Assembly (NCBI GenBank): GCA_032629725.1
Contig: JAFEVB010000008.1
Location: 1,612,001 to 1,676,000, forward strand
DNA from: Gremmenia infestans
Lineage: Eukaryota; Ascomycota; Leotiomycetes; Helotiales; Hamatocanthoscyphaceae
DNA length: 64,000 nucleotides
Reading direction: 5' to 3'
Shown piece after piece: positions 20,352 through 33,655 of this stretch (position 1 is its first letter; each line of letters starts with the position of its first letter). The translations under genes were made by a program, and so were the position numbers. The notes under the pieces are model-generated. The model saw nothing but the letters and a program-made list of their open reading frames with translations. It searched no databases and was not told the origin of the DNA.

Positions 20352-23300
20352 ATGGCAACCAACGATGTCATATCCCCGATAGAAGCACGGCAGCTTGTCG
20401 AAAGTATCGCTCTCGGTTATGGGTGGATCAGCCAGACAGCCCGGGATGCGACTCATCCGGACGCTCTCAAAGCGATATATGTACTCCAAGAAAACCTTGG
20501 AATTTCGGTCAGGACGTATGCTCACTGTCCCAAATGCATTGGAAAAGATTAACAATATCGTAGACTAGCAACAAATCTCTACAAAAGCCAGGCTCGATTC
20601 GTTTTTGAATTGATCCAAAATGCCGAAGACAACACTTACACGAGAGCTGTGTCCAATGGCGCAGTGCCTTACATCAAGTTCACCGTCTATCCGAACGAGA
20701 TAGTTATCGACTCAAATGAGGATGGATTTACTACCGAAAATGTGCAAGCAATATGCAAAATTGGCCAGAGCACCAAGAGAAGAGAGGGCGTTCAGCAATT
20801 CATTGGTGAAAAGGGCATTGGATTCAAGTCCGTCTTCATGGTGGCATCGAAAGTTCATATCCAATCAGGTCCCTTTTCATTTTCCTTCGAAGATTCACCG
20901 GAAGAACTTGATGTACTAACCGGTATTGACGTCGCAAATACATCTTCTGAGCGGCTGGCTGCTCGTAGTATGGGTTTGGTGACTCCGGTTTGGGAGCCTG
21001 CGGATACAGTTTTGCCAGACCCTCTGACCCGCATGAAATTAACTCTCCGGGATAAATTGAGCTATCCCGAACTACTTGCGCAATTCGATGCTCTCCCTGA
21101 CACCTTTCTCCTCTTTTTGAATAAGCTTGGTGCCATCACAATTACAAGAAGCGACCGAAAGACTGCGGAGTCTACCACATTCTCAAGAACACTAGACGAA
21201 TCCTCCAGACGAGCGACTTTAAGCAAGGCCCAACGTATAGGTTCCAAGGTCCTACAACCTTCTTTGAAGCACTACCATATTACGCGGAGGACGCTGACAA
21301 ATTTGTCACCCGATGAACGACGAGACCGCAACTCTGCTGAAGTAGTGCTTGCATTCCCCCTCGAGGATGACGAACCTATCATTGTTGACCAGGAGACTTA
21401 TGCGTACCTGCCTATGGGAAATTTCGGATTCTCCGTAAGTAGATCTTAATATAGTGTATGTACGTGGCTAATACATACAGTTTCTTATTCAATCCGACTT
21501 CGTTACGGAGGGTAGTAGGGAGGGTGTCATGGAGGATAATCGCCGAAACAATGATATACTTGACGGCATAGCTGAGACATTCCTGGACGCCGTACTTCAA
21601 TTCTGCAAGCATCCCACACTTCAATACAAGTGGCCACGATACATCCCACAGACAATACCAAATCCTTTCTGGAGACGCATTAAAGAAAAGATCCACCAAC
21701 TTCTCAAGGAGCGCGCAGTCTTGCGCGGACAGCGCCAGGGCCCTCTTCGGCCCATTCGTCAGTTGAAGAAAATCGGGGAAAGATTCAAAGATCAATTCGG
21801 CGACCCCCTTGTTGCTGACTTGGACGAGGAAATGTATCTTTCATCCGAATACCAAGAGGAAGACATAGCGGCTCTCGATAAACTGGATCTAGGATTTCTC
21901 AACTACGATGATGGATTAGCGCGCTTCAAATTCGATTTGGGCAGAGGAATTAACGAGTCTAAGTTCAAATCCAACGGGACAACTGATGATTGGCATAACA
22001 GGACTGCGAAAATTTTACTACGGCCTTTTGAGGAGAAATGGAACTCGAATCTTGACAAATTCCGTGAACTACCATGTATTCCACTGGAAAGTGGAGAGTG
22101 GACCGCAATCATTAATGGCGCGGTATACTTTCCTCGCACGGAGGGTATACTTATCCCAACTGATCTTAGATTAAGAATTCTTCTCGAAAAATCTTTCAAG
22201 GACGAGATAAGAGAGAAACTTTTTGTCGCCCTAGGGGTTGAGCCTGCTAAGATCCAAGATATCAGAGCACTCGTGCTGGAACGCTATGACAAGGCAGCGT
22301 CTTTCATCACCCTCGAAACATCTTTGAATGATCTTCAATTTCTGTATTCGGCCTACTCTCCAAGATCAAATGTTCAGCTCCGCAAATCGACTTCTCTATT
22401 CGTCTTTAATCATCTGGGCCGTCGAATTCAAGACGAGGAAGATTTATATTTCCAAAGTGACGAGGAATATAGTTTTGAAAAGTTGATGGGATCAGTCTTG
22501 GAGACAGCGCCATATAACAATGGCCTAGTTGGCTCTTTCATTCATCCGAATTATCTCAAGCGAATCGAGCTTTCTCCTGCGAAAAGAGCTGAATCCCACC
22601 CAACATTGAAGACCTGGTTACAACGATCCGTTGGTGTATTGAGCCACCCGCGGCTTGCAGACTCCCAAGATTCCACGCAACTATCACCGATCTTCCGTCA
22701 TATTATCAAAGAGTGTCCGGAGAATATGTTGGGGGCACTGAAGGCACATTGGGTATCCTACGCAGCCGTGATGAATAGTGACCTGGCATCAAAAATATCC
22801 GAGGCTGTGGTTCCCAACACGAACATTGGCTCCAAATTGATAAAAGAGACTTTCCTCCCCTTGGAGAAACTGACCATCAACTGTGGCAAGTTTATCGACG
22901 TACAGAAATTCCCTTTCTTGAGACTGGAAAATGGAACAGATATTAAGGGATGGAATTTCCTCAATGCATTTCACGTTGGGGTTGAGGATAATCTTGACTT
23001 CTGGTTGCAGGTACTGTATTACTGCAAACTTTCGAAAACGGAATTTCGATATGAGATATATGAAGTCATTCAAAAGAAAATTTGGACGTCGGATTCCCCG
23101 AATGAGGATGTACAGAAGGTTCGGTATGAATTGTCTTTCCCTTGTCCATCGACCCCGCATCCCCCAGATCTATGATTCAGCCAATAAGCTTACCAGTCAC
23201 TATTCCAGAAACTTCGTCGAAGACGAGGAACTCATACTGGCACCTTCCCGCTTAGAATGCTTACCCTCTTGGACTTGTCAATTGTATTGCTCTTGGGACG

Positions 23301-25756
23301 CACCAGACTACCTGATAACGACCATTCCTCTACTCCCTTACTTGTCACGCTTTAACACCACTGTTCTTACCACTTTCTTTCAAGAAACTCTCGATATTTC
23401 GGATGTTTCTTGGGAAACTTTGATTAATGAGCTCGATGATCGTCAGACAGAAAGTCTGCACGATCTGGAGATTTACCAAGATATCTATCTTCGCCTTCAG
23501 AAAATGTCAGCCGATCTGGATTCGGAAGAGCTGAAACCTCTTAGGTAAGAAATGAAGACTTCATGACCAACAGCAAAGGCTCAACTGACTTGTTTCCTGC
23601 AGGGCCGCTTTCGAGACACGTGCGCTCATCTACGACATGAAGGGCCAATGTTGGACTTCTCCATCAAAATGCTTGTGGTCAAAAGACGCTCAGGTGCCGG
23701 GGAAGAGTACAATCAGCGGCCAGTATCCAAATTTGAAGGACTTGTTTGTGGGTGTGCTTAAGGTCAAAATTCCGGATTTGCGTTTGCTCGTTCAAGAGCT
23801 GAAACGAGTCGCACGGTCTTCGCCATCAATTGATGATATCAAGAGTCTGATTTGGCAAATCAATGCATTTTCTCCTACTATCGAGGATTTGGCTCAATTA
23901 AGCGAGTCTAAGATCTTCCCTGTGGAGAATTCAATCCGGACAGTCGAATTACGGACAAGACTGGAAAGATTTTCGATCATTGACCGTCAGCCCTGGGCTG
24001 ATGCATTTGAAGGAAAACTGGATGTTCTCGATTTCAGTCTCAAGGAAGTCCGGAGTTTGGAACCTTTTTTATCATGTATGCAAGTCGGCGGATACTTGTC
24101 TGAGGTTGTGATTGAAAAGTCCTCTTTCGAGGGCTCTCACCCGGAGCCAAACCCTAAGAGAACAAGGGATTTGCAACGACGTGCTTATGCACTCTCTCGG
24201 TAAGTGTAATTCCTTCGCCCTTGAAAAATTATTCGGCTCATACTATCAGCTGTGCAACACACTTTGACAGCCCTAGAGCCAAGAACGACAATCAAGATCT
24301 CTATCAATTACTTCTCAAATCAAAAGTGTACGAAACGGATGGGATTACTGGGAGTCTTGAGCATACACTTCTTGGTGTAACCATTAAAATCCGCGAAACA
24401 AAGCTTCACATCGAAGAAAGCCCGGAAGGTTTGCAAATATACGTTCCGAAGAATTCGAGAGACCAAGAGATTTGTTATCTGCGGTTGCTTCCCACGAAGT
24501 TATTCAACGAGACCATGATGGTGAAAGTTGACACCAACTCCACAGCGGCGCTTGATTCAGAAGCTGTATCAATAATTTCGGCAATATTCGCGTCTAGCGA
24601 TGATGTTGTTGATTTGGTTCTTGAGGAAGCTGGTATTGTCCCAGTCTCCTATCCTGATCAGTACGAGGAAGAGTTTCAACAATCGCTAGACGCAGATCAA
24701 GATCAGAATGCGGAAAACGATATCGAAACTCTCACATCAGAAACGCAGTCAGGAACTGCATCTACTGGCCTTGATACCCCGTCCGCTCAGAGCACCACGC
24801 CTTCAAACGCTGCGACTTCTACCTACCGGGCAAGCTATCAGCCAAATATCCCATCACAGCCGACTCGGCCCAGAAATTCCCTGACAGCGGTTTCTCAGCC
24901 CAATCTTTCAGACAGGGCACCGCGCCAACTTACACCCGAAAGCAGCGATGTGGAGTATCGACGATTGCTGAACAACATCATCACGGCAGCGAGAAATAAA
25001 AGAGGAGCATTTCCATCGCGGGGAGCCTTCAATCTTGACGAACTTCTGAATGCTCTACCGGTGGAGACCACAGAAGAAGTGAACACATACGATCTACCTT
25101 TCGGAGTCAGGAATGAAAACCAACTTGCTCATGACATGAAGATTGGAGCTGCGGGTGAACTCTACGTATGTACGAAAACGATGGAATTTAGGCAAATATC
25201 TGACATGTGTAGGCTTTTGAAATTCTTTCCCATCTGGAAACTACTCTTCCTGAATTTGGTCACCATAATTGGGAGAGTACAATCCGCAAGTTCGTGAAGG
25301 TCCATGAAAAGTACAAGGACATGGATGAATGGACAGGGTCCGAAACGGCGGATATTACATACAAAGACAAAAAGGGAGAATTCACGCAGCTTCTGATCGC
25401 GAACGGCTATTTGGATGGAAGTATTTGGGCTGCCGCAAAGCCAAAGTATTTCCTTGAAGTGAAGACGACAACAAAAGAATGTGCCACCAAGCTCTTTTTG
25501 AGTAAGAGTCAATATCAAAGAGTAAGTTTACTGTTGCAAGACAGGTTGGCTTGACACTGACAAAACTTAGATGCAAAGAATGAAATTAGGTGCTCACGCA
25601 TCAGATGAAGTATATATAATCCTTCGTGTCTTCAATCTGGATAAAGAGAATATTGATATGCGTCTTTATGTTGACCCGGCTGGAATAGAAGACAGAGAAT
25701 TAAAATTCACACCGGAGTCTTACACTGTGGTGCCTCTGGCATCTGATGGACGTTGA
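20352..25756 (+). CDS. Sacsin/Hsp90-type ATPase fused to a NO VEIN-like (DUF3883) domain
   Basis: Eight exons (20352-20515, 20564-21434, 21481-23118, 23168-23544, 23603-24199, 24250-25165, 25213-25521, 25571-25756) join in frame to 1685 residues through seven introns of 46-58 nt. A GHKL ATPase lies at the N-terminus: N-box FELIQNAEDN (residues 69-78), SNEDGF (105-110) and the G2 loop IGEKGIGFKSVF (135-146). The middle 1000 residues are helical and without known motifs, then a Ser/Thr/Gln-rich linker (about 1380-1470). The C-terminus has GAAGELY, TADITY and FLEVKTT (D1569, E1603-K1605), the acidic and ExK residues of a PD-(D/E)XK nuclease-like fold as in plant NO VEIN and bacterial DUF3883 proteins. 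It probably couples ATP-driven clamp closure to nucleic-acid recognition or cleavage; no substrate is known. There is no signal or membrane segment. All ATPase motifs are intact. Confidence 0.9.
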
Positions 25757-26233
25757 TGGAGATGTAATAAAATAGTACTGTGGAGGCTGGATTTGGACCA
25801 TGTGATAGAAACCCACTACTGTAGTCTTAGTCATCACTATGTATACCCTCATCAGTGCCTTCCTAGCTCTTAACAAATCCAAGTCTTCACCTCTAACGAA
25901 TCCCTGCCCAACAGTACTTACTAGACCGACTTCTAACGCGATTAGTCAGCTATCGCTGCTCTGCTTAGGCGCGACTTACCGTGGTTTTGCGGCTTCACAA
26001 AGCTAGATACGTATACGCGACCCAACCACTTCACTTGAGTGAAATTCATAGTAGACAAAGGAAAAGGTACTACATTTGCATCTTTTCACATTTAGCTCAA
26101 AGTAGCGGACGAAGTATTGTAGATTGGCTTTCAGCCTAACAAAAATCAGAGTACATTTTTAATATTCAAAGTAAGTGTTTATAACCACGTTCTCAACAAA
26201 ACCAACACCTTTATTCACAACAACCCTAAATCT
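25757..26233. other. Intergenic between convergent genes
   Basis: Terminator region shared by the NO VEIN-like gene and the metalloprotease. No gene or repeat seen. Confidence 0.4.
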
Positions 26234-28014
26234 TTAGAAGCTAGAAATCTGCATCCCTTCAAACACACCCTCTTCCAAGGGCTCCCGAGGATTGATGTTC
26301 AAGCTCTCGGGCTGGTGTCTCCGTTCAGGAAGTGTTATCCGCTTGACCTTCTTTGTTGGAGACGGGTACGTGTCTGGTGGAAACCCGGACGTGATTTGCA
26401 CAATAGCGCCGTTGGTGAATACGAATCTTCTCATGTACCAGCCTAGTAGGTGAAAAGACAGTTAGCCAGAATGTTGTATGTAAGAACAGGACGGATGATA
26501 CCAACCACAGACGAGAAGCGCGAAACTGTCAGCGTTTGAGCGGAGGGTTGTGGCCGCTGGTGCGGTGTCTTTGTTGTAAGAATTGACAGCACTGCCGGTG
26601 ATTTTTTCGTATTTGTACCTAAGAGTTTGTCCGCATTAGAATATTGAAAGGGGAGAGTAATTCACAGTTTTCCCGTTTCACTGGATTGGGAAATTGGAGT
26701 AAAGGAGCCTCAAGGTTTCCCATAAATCAACAAGTGACTTAAAGACCGAAAAGCTATTTCGGGATGGACAATGATTATAAGGCCTTCAAGAGCCAGCGAT
26801 GAACAAGGTTGAGAGACAGGCAACAAGTGAAAGGTGCACTTACAGCTCGCCGACGGGTTGGCCATTTGGAACAGGAAGATTTGCGGGGACTGCAGTAGTT
26901 CCGTTAGTCAATAATGCTCAAGGCTGCAGGTCTCCGGGACATTTATAGAGAATACTGACATTGCGTAAGACTCGCCGCGTGCATTATCTCATGCGCAATT
27001 TTGTAAACCAGCCTTCGCGAAAACATATTGACTCCGTACGTCGTGGGCGTTGTACTACCTGGTGTGAATACAAGGAGTCGCATGTCCTTAACGTCGACTT
27101 TGTCATAGGATTTCATGGCACCACCAGCCCAGTCCGAGCACAGAACTACCACTACGTGGGAGCCAGTATTATACGTGAACGCTTCAGATTGGCCGGCACA
27201 GGCATTGGTGACTCCAGGGGCTGGAGGACCTGCTCTTGGAGCATACACCTGAGTGTTGCTGCCATAGGTGTTATCTCGGTAGTAGCCAGTCTGGGCATTG
27301 ATGGTCGTTAGATGTTTATCTGTGCAGGTAAAAACTGTGTGGACATCGTTGGAGATGGCAAGGGCATTGTTTAGCCATGCTATGGTACAGTCAGCCAGTA
27401 CTTTATGCGTCTCCTAAAATGCAATAATTCATCAAAGCAGGCAAAGAATAACTCGGAGTATGCCGAAATAGTGATGTTGAAGACATTGACTATACTTCGG
27501 AGAAGTTCGGTCTAAAGAAATAGGTGGTTGAAAATTACACTAATACCGAGTAGTATTAAACGTATCTATGGGGTGTTTCAATTTGAGGAGAAGAAGCGAA
27601 TACTTACTCTTCATATAGCTTATCGTGTCTTCATCATTCTCATTCGGTGCCCCTAACATTGTTTGAAGTAGGTTGCCTTGTCGACGATTCTGATTTGAAT
27701 CTGAAGCTCGGCCAATTGCATACTTAGCCATCTCCTGCCATGCATCTATAGGCCTGAGATCAGTATCGATTGTTTTTACGAGTTAGATCAGGAATATCTA
27801 GACAGTGAAGAGAAGGGAATCATATTCGAGATGGATCTAAGCTCAAAAATATAGGGAAACGATGGAATTTTCTTCAAGGAATTGACTTACCTATGGCATT
27901 TTCCACATCGTCGATCTTGCTGCCCTCACAGTCCAACGAGACGAAATAGGCTGCACAGGGTATTATCACCTGGTGAAAGAGCGCAATGCCAGCTCCAAAA
28001 TGAGTGATCTTCAT
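26234..28014 (-). CDS. Secreted aspzincin-like metalloprotease (M35/Lys-specific type)
   Basis: Six exons (27891-28014, 27608-27745, 26960-27379, 26844-26889, 26506-26618, 26234-26442) join in frame to 349 residues. The N-terminus (MKITHFGAGIALFHQVIIPC) is a plausible signal peptide. The zinc motif is AHEIMHAAS (H217-E218-x-x-H221), and the third ligand is likely the Asp of SNADSFALL (D273), the pattern of the deuterolysin/lysine-specific metallo-endopeptidase clan, where HExxH is followed by an Asp instead of His or Glu. Several cysteines precede the active site. The C-terminal tail (about 60 residues after GWYMRRF) is basic and proline-rich and has no anchor. It would act outside the cell on protein substrates. 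A second aspzincin lies at 35313-38330. The HEIMH spelling is slightly unusual but keeps all catalytic residues. Confidence 0.8.
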
Positions 28015-28770
28015 AATTGCAGGAAGACAAATAATATGGAGAGAGTAACTCTAATTAAAGGTTCGAGGAATACTTTCCTTATATCGAGGAAACTCTTCCG
28101 CCCGTTCACTTATAAGTTCCTTGCCGCTTCCTACCTTTAGTGTAAGGCCAAACTTATAACTATTCTAAGATGCTAAGACTATAAGCCACTTGGTTGCCAT
28201 TGGCTATCTGACGCTATCCGTGCTGACATATGGAATGTAGAATTAGGGGCGGAATCCAAAGGATTGTCGTGCTTACTAGAGGCAATAAAGAAATACACAG
28301 CCCAATAAGCAACACCAGAGCCTCACCGTTAAGGGATTAGTTGAGGTTAATTGAATAGACTGCGCCGTGAATTATGTAATAGAGTTGAAGATATTAGGGC
28401 CGATTAGCAGTTGTATTTTCTTGATGCAAGTGTACGGTAGAAAGTAAGGAGCTCGCAACGAAGAAGGCCTCGCTTAGAGAGCGCCGACAATTACTCGTCC
28501 AGCCCAGCCCTACGGCACAGTTGTACAGTGATCGATCCTTCGCCCCGCTTTCCGGCCCCTCCAAGCTGAACCCCCCCCGCCAGGTCCATTTTTAGGGCTG
28601 CAAGCGCACTTGATGCAGCATTAACAAGGCGCAAGAAATCCTCGTTAATCTATCTTACCCTACGATGCGCCATATCTTACTGTACTGTACCGTGCCCGCA
28701 TCCCTCGAGGCTTTGCAATCCAAACATCAAACCTACTCATTTCCCGTCACTGAAATCAACAAACGTCAGG
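28015..28770. other. Intergenic, divergent promoter region
   Basis: The left part is AT-rich. A GC-rich patch at about 28545-28590 includes CGCCCCGC and a C9 run (about 28571-28579), candidate GC-box or CreA sites about 190-220 bp before the WW-protein start. No gene. Confidence 0.35.
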
Positions 28771-29409
28771 ATGTCCGAGCCAGGACCCGACCCAGGACCC
28801 GACCCAGACTTTCCTCACTGGCATCCAGATCTCAACGGTCCCCATTTCCAGCCGACTGGAGGTCCGAATGACACATCGTTCTCTATTGCTATCGCCCGTC
28901 CCGGAATTGACCCTAACAACAAAGAAGAACGCCAACGTATTGAGTTGTATCAAAGCGAGCTGGCAGGTGCCTACCAGAGTATTATACCTGATGATGAAGA
29001 GGATGAAAAGATACAAGGGCCTCCGCATCGTGACCCCACACTTGGCTCGTCCTTTCCGAGGAAATTGGGCATGACGGAGACAGGCTGGGAAGCCTGGCTG
29101 GATGATAGTAGGTTTTTTTGATACTCTCGAGCCCTTGACTGGAATGACTCTCATTGCACGTTTGGGCCTTGGCAATGATTCTATTCTAATTCTTCAGTAG
29201 AGCAACGAACATATTATTATAATCGTTCTACAGATATCACAAAATACTCTTGGACACAGGTTGAAATTGAGGCCGACGAAAAGCGACACGCAGAGCCAAA
29301 GTTGGGGGGAAATGAAAAGGGGCCCGGCGACCACGAGGCTGGGCATCAAGCGCTGAGATCCCCACCAGCGGAGGATCAGCAAGAGATTCAAAATTTGGCC
29401 CCGGGCTGA
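28771..29409 (+). CDS. Small protein with a WW-like domain
   Basis: Exons 28771-29107 and 29198-29409 encode 182 residues. The N-terminus is Pro/Asp-rich (SEPGPDPGPDPDFPHWHPD). After splicing, the reading GWEAWLDDIEQRTYYYNRST followed by a Trp seven residues on (YSWTQV) has the spacing of a WW domain: first Trp, a Tyr-Tyr-Tyr-Asn strand, and a second aromatic position (Trp here, usually Trp or Pro-neighboured). The C-terminal 50 residues are acidic and disordered. The intron interrupts the domain, so the unspliced frame stops after DDSRFF. WW domains bind proline-rich peptides. The protein has no signal peptide or membrane segment, so a cytosolic or nuclear adaptor is likely. Partner and pathway are unknown. 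Confidence 0.65.
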
Positions 29410-29798
29410 GCTGCATGCGTGCGGCGGGCGTATAAATCCTGCAACATGCAACCTCGTGTTATTGTTTAATATAATCAAGAGGAGCACAGCCTTCAAAGCC
29501 CACTTGCTTCGTCCTATGTTACTCTAAAAGTTCGTTGTTTTTCTATTTTGGGGTATCTTTTGGCCCCTGACAGATAATTTAATCTCTAGGGTTTAGCCAA
29601 GCATATTCTCGAAATAACTTGCAAGCCTCAAGCCCGCTTACTGATATGGATGCTGTTCAATCCAAAGCCACTTGCAATGAATCCGCCTTTTCACCCTCGT
29701 TATGTTCAGTAGGATAAAATAGCTCGTGCTCGCACTGCTCTTTTACATTCTTTTCATTCCTACATTGTCCATCTAGCAAGTGTCTCCTCTCTTGCAAA
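29410..29798. promoter_or_regulatory. Promoter region of the secreted 540-residue protein
   Basis: The last 100 bp before 29799 are rich in pyrimidines (TTTTACATTCTTTTCATTCC), usual just upstream of ascomycete start codons. No other feature. Confidence 0.35.
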
Positions 29799-31620
29799 AT
29801 GTCTCGTAAAAGCTTTTTGGCTCATCTTGATACACAAAGCATCCTCCGCTTGCCACTTGCAGTCACTCTTCTCTTTCTTCCATTGGTGCTATCGGTATCA
29901 GATGAAATAAAGGCTATCGCACCTTCTTGCGTTACAAACTCGGCAGGGTCCACGTCATGCAACGTCGGAGTAAACCCTGTTCCGACTTTTGTATCGTTGG
30001 ATGGGGGCTATCAGTGGCTCACCGAAGAAGTCGAAACTACTAGCGTATCAGGTACCAAGATAACGGAAACTGTTCCTGTCTTTACTGCGACTCAAACCAA
30101 TTAGTACGTCAACGCATGCAGTTTTCACCAACTCTGTTGCTAAACCTTTTGCGCTTAACTTTCAATTCTAACTGACTGCTTTGTTATAGTCTTGATGTTA
30201 TATCTGTAACCGTCACAAATAATGGAGCTACGTCAACAAATGTACAAACGGAATACATATCTTGGATTACCGCCACACCGAGTTCCAACGGCGGAGGCGC
30301 TGGTACTGCCGTTATTGCTGGAGTTATCATCGCGCCTGCTTTGATAGCTAGCGTTCAAACAGTAGCGGATGGCGCCTCGGGAAAGACCGTGTCACAGATT
30401 GCAGACGACCTGAGAAGTGCTTTCGGAACCAAAGCCGTCCTCACAGCCGGCGACATCCAAGGCCTCGCCAACTACATCAGCAACGCAGTTGTCGCTGCAG
30501 GTGCAGCAAAGCTTATCATCAGTGTCTACTGGACTGGACCTACCGCGCCTCTGACAGCCACTATTACGGGTAGTCTAACTTCTTCTTCATCCTCGTCATC
30601 ATCCACTGGCGGTGCAGGCGGAGGAAAATCTACACAAACAGTAGACACCACCGCTGGACCCACGGTAACCGCTATCGTGAAGCCTCCATATTCTGATTGG
30701 CAAGCCATCCTGGGCGCGTCGCTGGCCGGTACCCAACAGCCCATAACTGAGGGCGAGGCCCAATGTTCAGAGGGAAAAGTCGGGATGGATCCTAGCATTG
30801 CAAATGAACTGGCTTCGAAATTCTGCACAGGAAGCAAGCTTGACTTCTCCAAAGACCAGTCGAAAACTCTTGGGGGCTCTGACCTTAGCCCATCTGTTGA
30901 CCTCAGCGGAGTTTCTATTCAATTCGATTACAAGCATGATACGGGCACGTGTTCATTGAACTGTACAGTTAGCTACAGCACGATGATCACATCCTGTAAG
31001 TCAATCCTACCTTTTGACTGGCGAGCATATCCCAAGGGTTTTATTTAACAAATAGACAGGTCAGTATGATAGCCACGACATTTACGGTTCCGCAAACATA
31101 ACAGATGGGTGCGGAACCTATGCCATGGCCATGGTGTCTTCTTCAACAACTTCAGCAGCTCCAACATCAACTGCGGCGTCCGGCCCCCGACCAACTTACA
31201 CCGAAGTCTGCACACCTCACAGTGGAGGGAATGTGGCCTTTCCACGTGACACGGGCGTGGACGCCATAAACCGCTCCTGGGCCTGGGGTAGCGGGAGCCT
31301 AACGATCCCCACATACGACTTATATGTCATTGAATCTATGGGCGGGCACTTTATCTTCCAGGGGAACGTCACTTGGAGCGCAAACCAGAATGGGTGCAAT
31401 GCGAAGACGTCGGATTACCAGATCTCGCGCGACGTCTGGACTACATTGTTTACCACTGCTATGGATAATTGTAAGTTTGGAAAAGTCTGTGGCTGAAGGC
31501 GTGGCTAATACGTGTTTAGGTGATACAGGTTCGACATCTGCGAAGTATGGCGCTATGCCGTTGACTTGGAATAGCCCCAGTGGATGTATCGATGTGAACT
31601 TTTGGGCTACAGCCGGCTAA
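29799..31620 (+). CDS. Secreted or wall-associated protein, unknown family
   Basis: Four exons (29799-30103, 30190-30995, 31060-31470, 31520-31620) join in frame to 540 residues. A hydrophobic leader (LRLPLAVTLLFLPLVLSVS) starts about residue 16 after a basic N-terminus. A Ser/Gly-rich linker with eight consecutive serines or so lies mid-protein. The C-terminal half has paired cysteines and NxS/T sites (NCT, NIT, NRS, NVT) that fit a folded extracellular domain ending DVNFWATAG. There is no membrane anchor at the C-terminus. I do not recognise the family. The neighbourhood holds two aspzincin proteases and other secreted products, so a role at the cell surface or in host contact is plausible but unproven. 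Confidence 0.75.
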
Positions 31621-33655
31621 TAAAATTGTTCGCGAATTTATAAATTAAATAACATAGCAAAGAAAGAGTTTTCATATGCTTTGCATTGTGGTTGGAGAAT
31701 GCAGAGTAGCATGCGAGACTATTGTTCACTAGGAGCACTGTGAGAGGGCGGCTGTGGGTAGCGTGCTTCCCTATTACACTGCGAGGAAGACTCGAGTTCC
31801 TTTTCTCTCGTTGATCAACCTTAGTCTTCTTGTGCTAACCTTGATCGAGCAATACTGTGACATTTGGCCGCCTCCGTTTCCGTATAATTGTTTGGCCTTG
31901 ACGGTCCATTTCCTGGCCGGAAATAGTATAGTCCATTGGCTCGTGAGTTGTCAAATAACAATAGCATTGTCTTTCCAGGCCGATTAATTAATCCATTTAT
32001 TGATTATTCGAACTCGTACTATTGTACCATTATACCCCACTCAACCCTATCCCTCTTCTTATCCTCCCTTTTTAGATTAACAGGGGCTTGAGTAGCCCTT
32101 GAATTGGTACGAGCAGTTCCTATCGCTCCATAGCCCTCTTCCTCTAGTCTAGTAAGTAGAGGTACACTTGTAGAAAGGTTATTAAGCTAAGCAATATATC
32201 GTCCCTAGTGATTAACACGTTCTGGCGAAAGTTTCAGAAGAAATGGTACCACCAAGCTAGTCTAATTTAGTGTGGAGTGTATATAAAAAGACTGCCTATT
32301 AAGCGGAATTGGCCCTCCTTTGTTTCCTAGCTTATGCCAAGTCCAAGCAATAATGTATTCATTCTATTAATATAAGTTATGAATAGAGGATAGGACAGAG
32401 CTGCCTTGAGTTTATCTTTCTTGCCTATGCAATAGCCCAACTTTTATACCCTGTCAGTGTCGATTTACTTGGAATCGTTATGATATTTGAACTACATCCT
32501 TGAAACCATATAAAAAATTCATTAGTTATAACGTCACGTACTGGAAGCCAAACTTAGAGGTTCTGCTTCTGACGATTGTGAGTGTTGGGATGTATTCACG
32601 TGTGTAGTCACATGACCTCAATGCGGATGACTAAGCGATGCAGAGGTATGGTGGTAAAACCTCTCGGCCTTGTCATTCACTATAGAAATTGAAAACATAT
32701 CATAATACTGTAGTGGGGATTTTTTGGTTTCTTCTAGTCACCTGACATCACGTGGTGGTTATGGTTCTGCGACTTACAGTTATATACTTGGTGGATACAT
32801 GTTCGTGCGGCACATCATCCATCTACAATACACTCTTTTTGCCCTTAAGTTATGGTTTTTGGCGTTAGTTGGTGACTCGCTCGGGATTCACTCTCTTTGT
32901 TTACTCCTTATCCTCTCACTCTTCACTTCCTGCGCTCTACGCCTACGTATAGACCGTCATCTATACGAACATTTATTCCCCTTTACAATACAAACCACCA
33001 AAAGTAGAGTTAAGTCTCTTACCAAATGCATTCTAGCTAGTAAGAAGTGATCACCCCTGTGATACAACAGTGGAGCGAACGCGAGTAAAGGACGAACCAA
33101 CCATTGGTGCCTAAGGTTTGCGACTGGGGATTTTCGGATATCTTCTGATTATTAAGTCTTGTCCAAAGGAATATATAGGCCCTTGAACAAAATCAGCCCT
33201 GGTATCCTTACTCCCCGAATAAGCTATGAGGTGTCGGACTAATGAACAGCTCTTGCTTTATAACCTAATATCCTTTAGATATCTTGTGACTTCATAAGAC
33301 CAGGCTGCCTGAGTGACCAGGATGCATCTTAATTATTTATTCTATCATTAAAATCATAGGAATCTACCATGAATATGTTTATGTTCAAGAGCCTGATTAT
33401 TTAGAAGCCACCCAACATATCTCGGATGATCATTCTTAGTGGTGGGAAAACCAAGAATGGATCACACTTCAACATTTAGCTCCAACATCTGTGTCCACAG
33501 CCTTGATAAATGAAACACAGGAATGTCCTATTCTCGCTGCTTATTCTTCAGGCATGTATTTCCGTGCCATGAACAAATGACTTGGAGGGCCTGAGACATT
33601 AAAGAAGGCATATATTTGTTTCCTCTGAGCTAGGTATTCATCCTTCCGCAGCCCT
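31621..33655. other. AT-rich gene-poor block with two dispersed repeat pieces
   Basis: No convincing gene. The block holds a palindrome-bearing repeat at 32607-32644 (copy near 9949) and a 74-bp repeat at 32987-33060 (copy near 63244). The 108-codon frame at 32724-33050 has hydrophobic sequence but overlaps the repeat and shows no family resemblance. Confidence 0.45.
32987..33060 (+). repeat. Dispersed 74-bp repeat, copy 1
   Basis: Similar over its whole length to 63244-63313, ending in 28 identical bases that begin ctagctagtaagaagtgatc (33033-33060). Both copies are in the same orientation. Confidence 0.85.

Noticed and set aside
32724..33050. 108-codon hydrophobic frame
   Set aside because: It ends inside a dispersed repeat and has no family resemblance.
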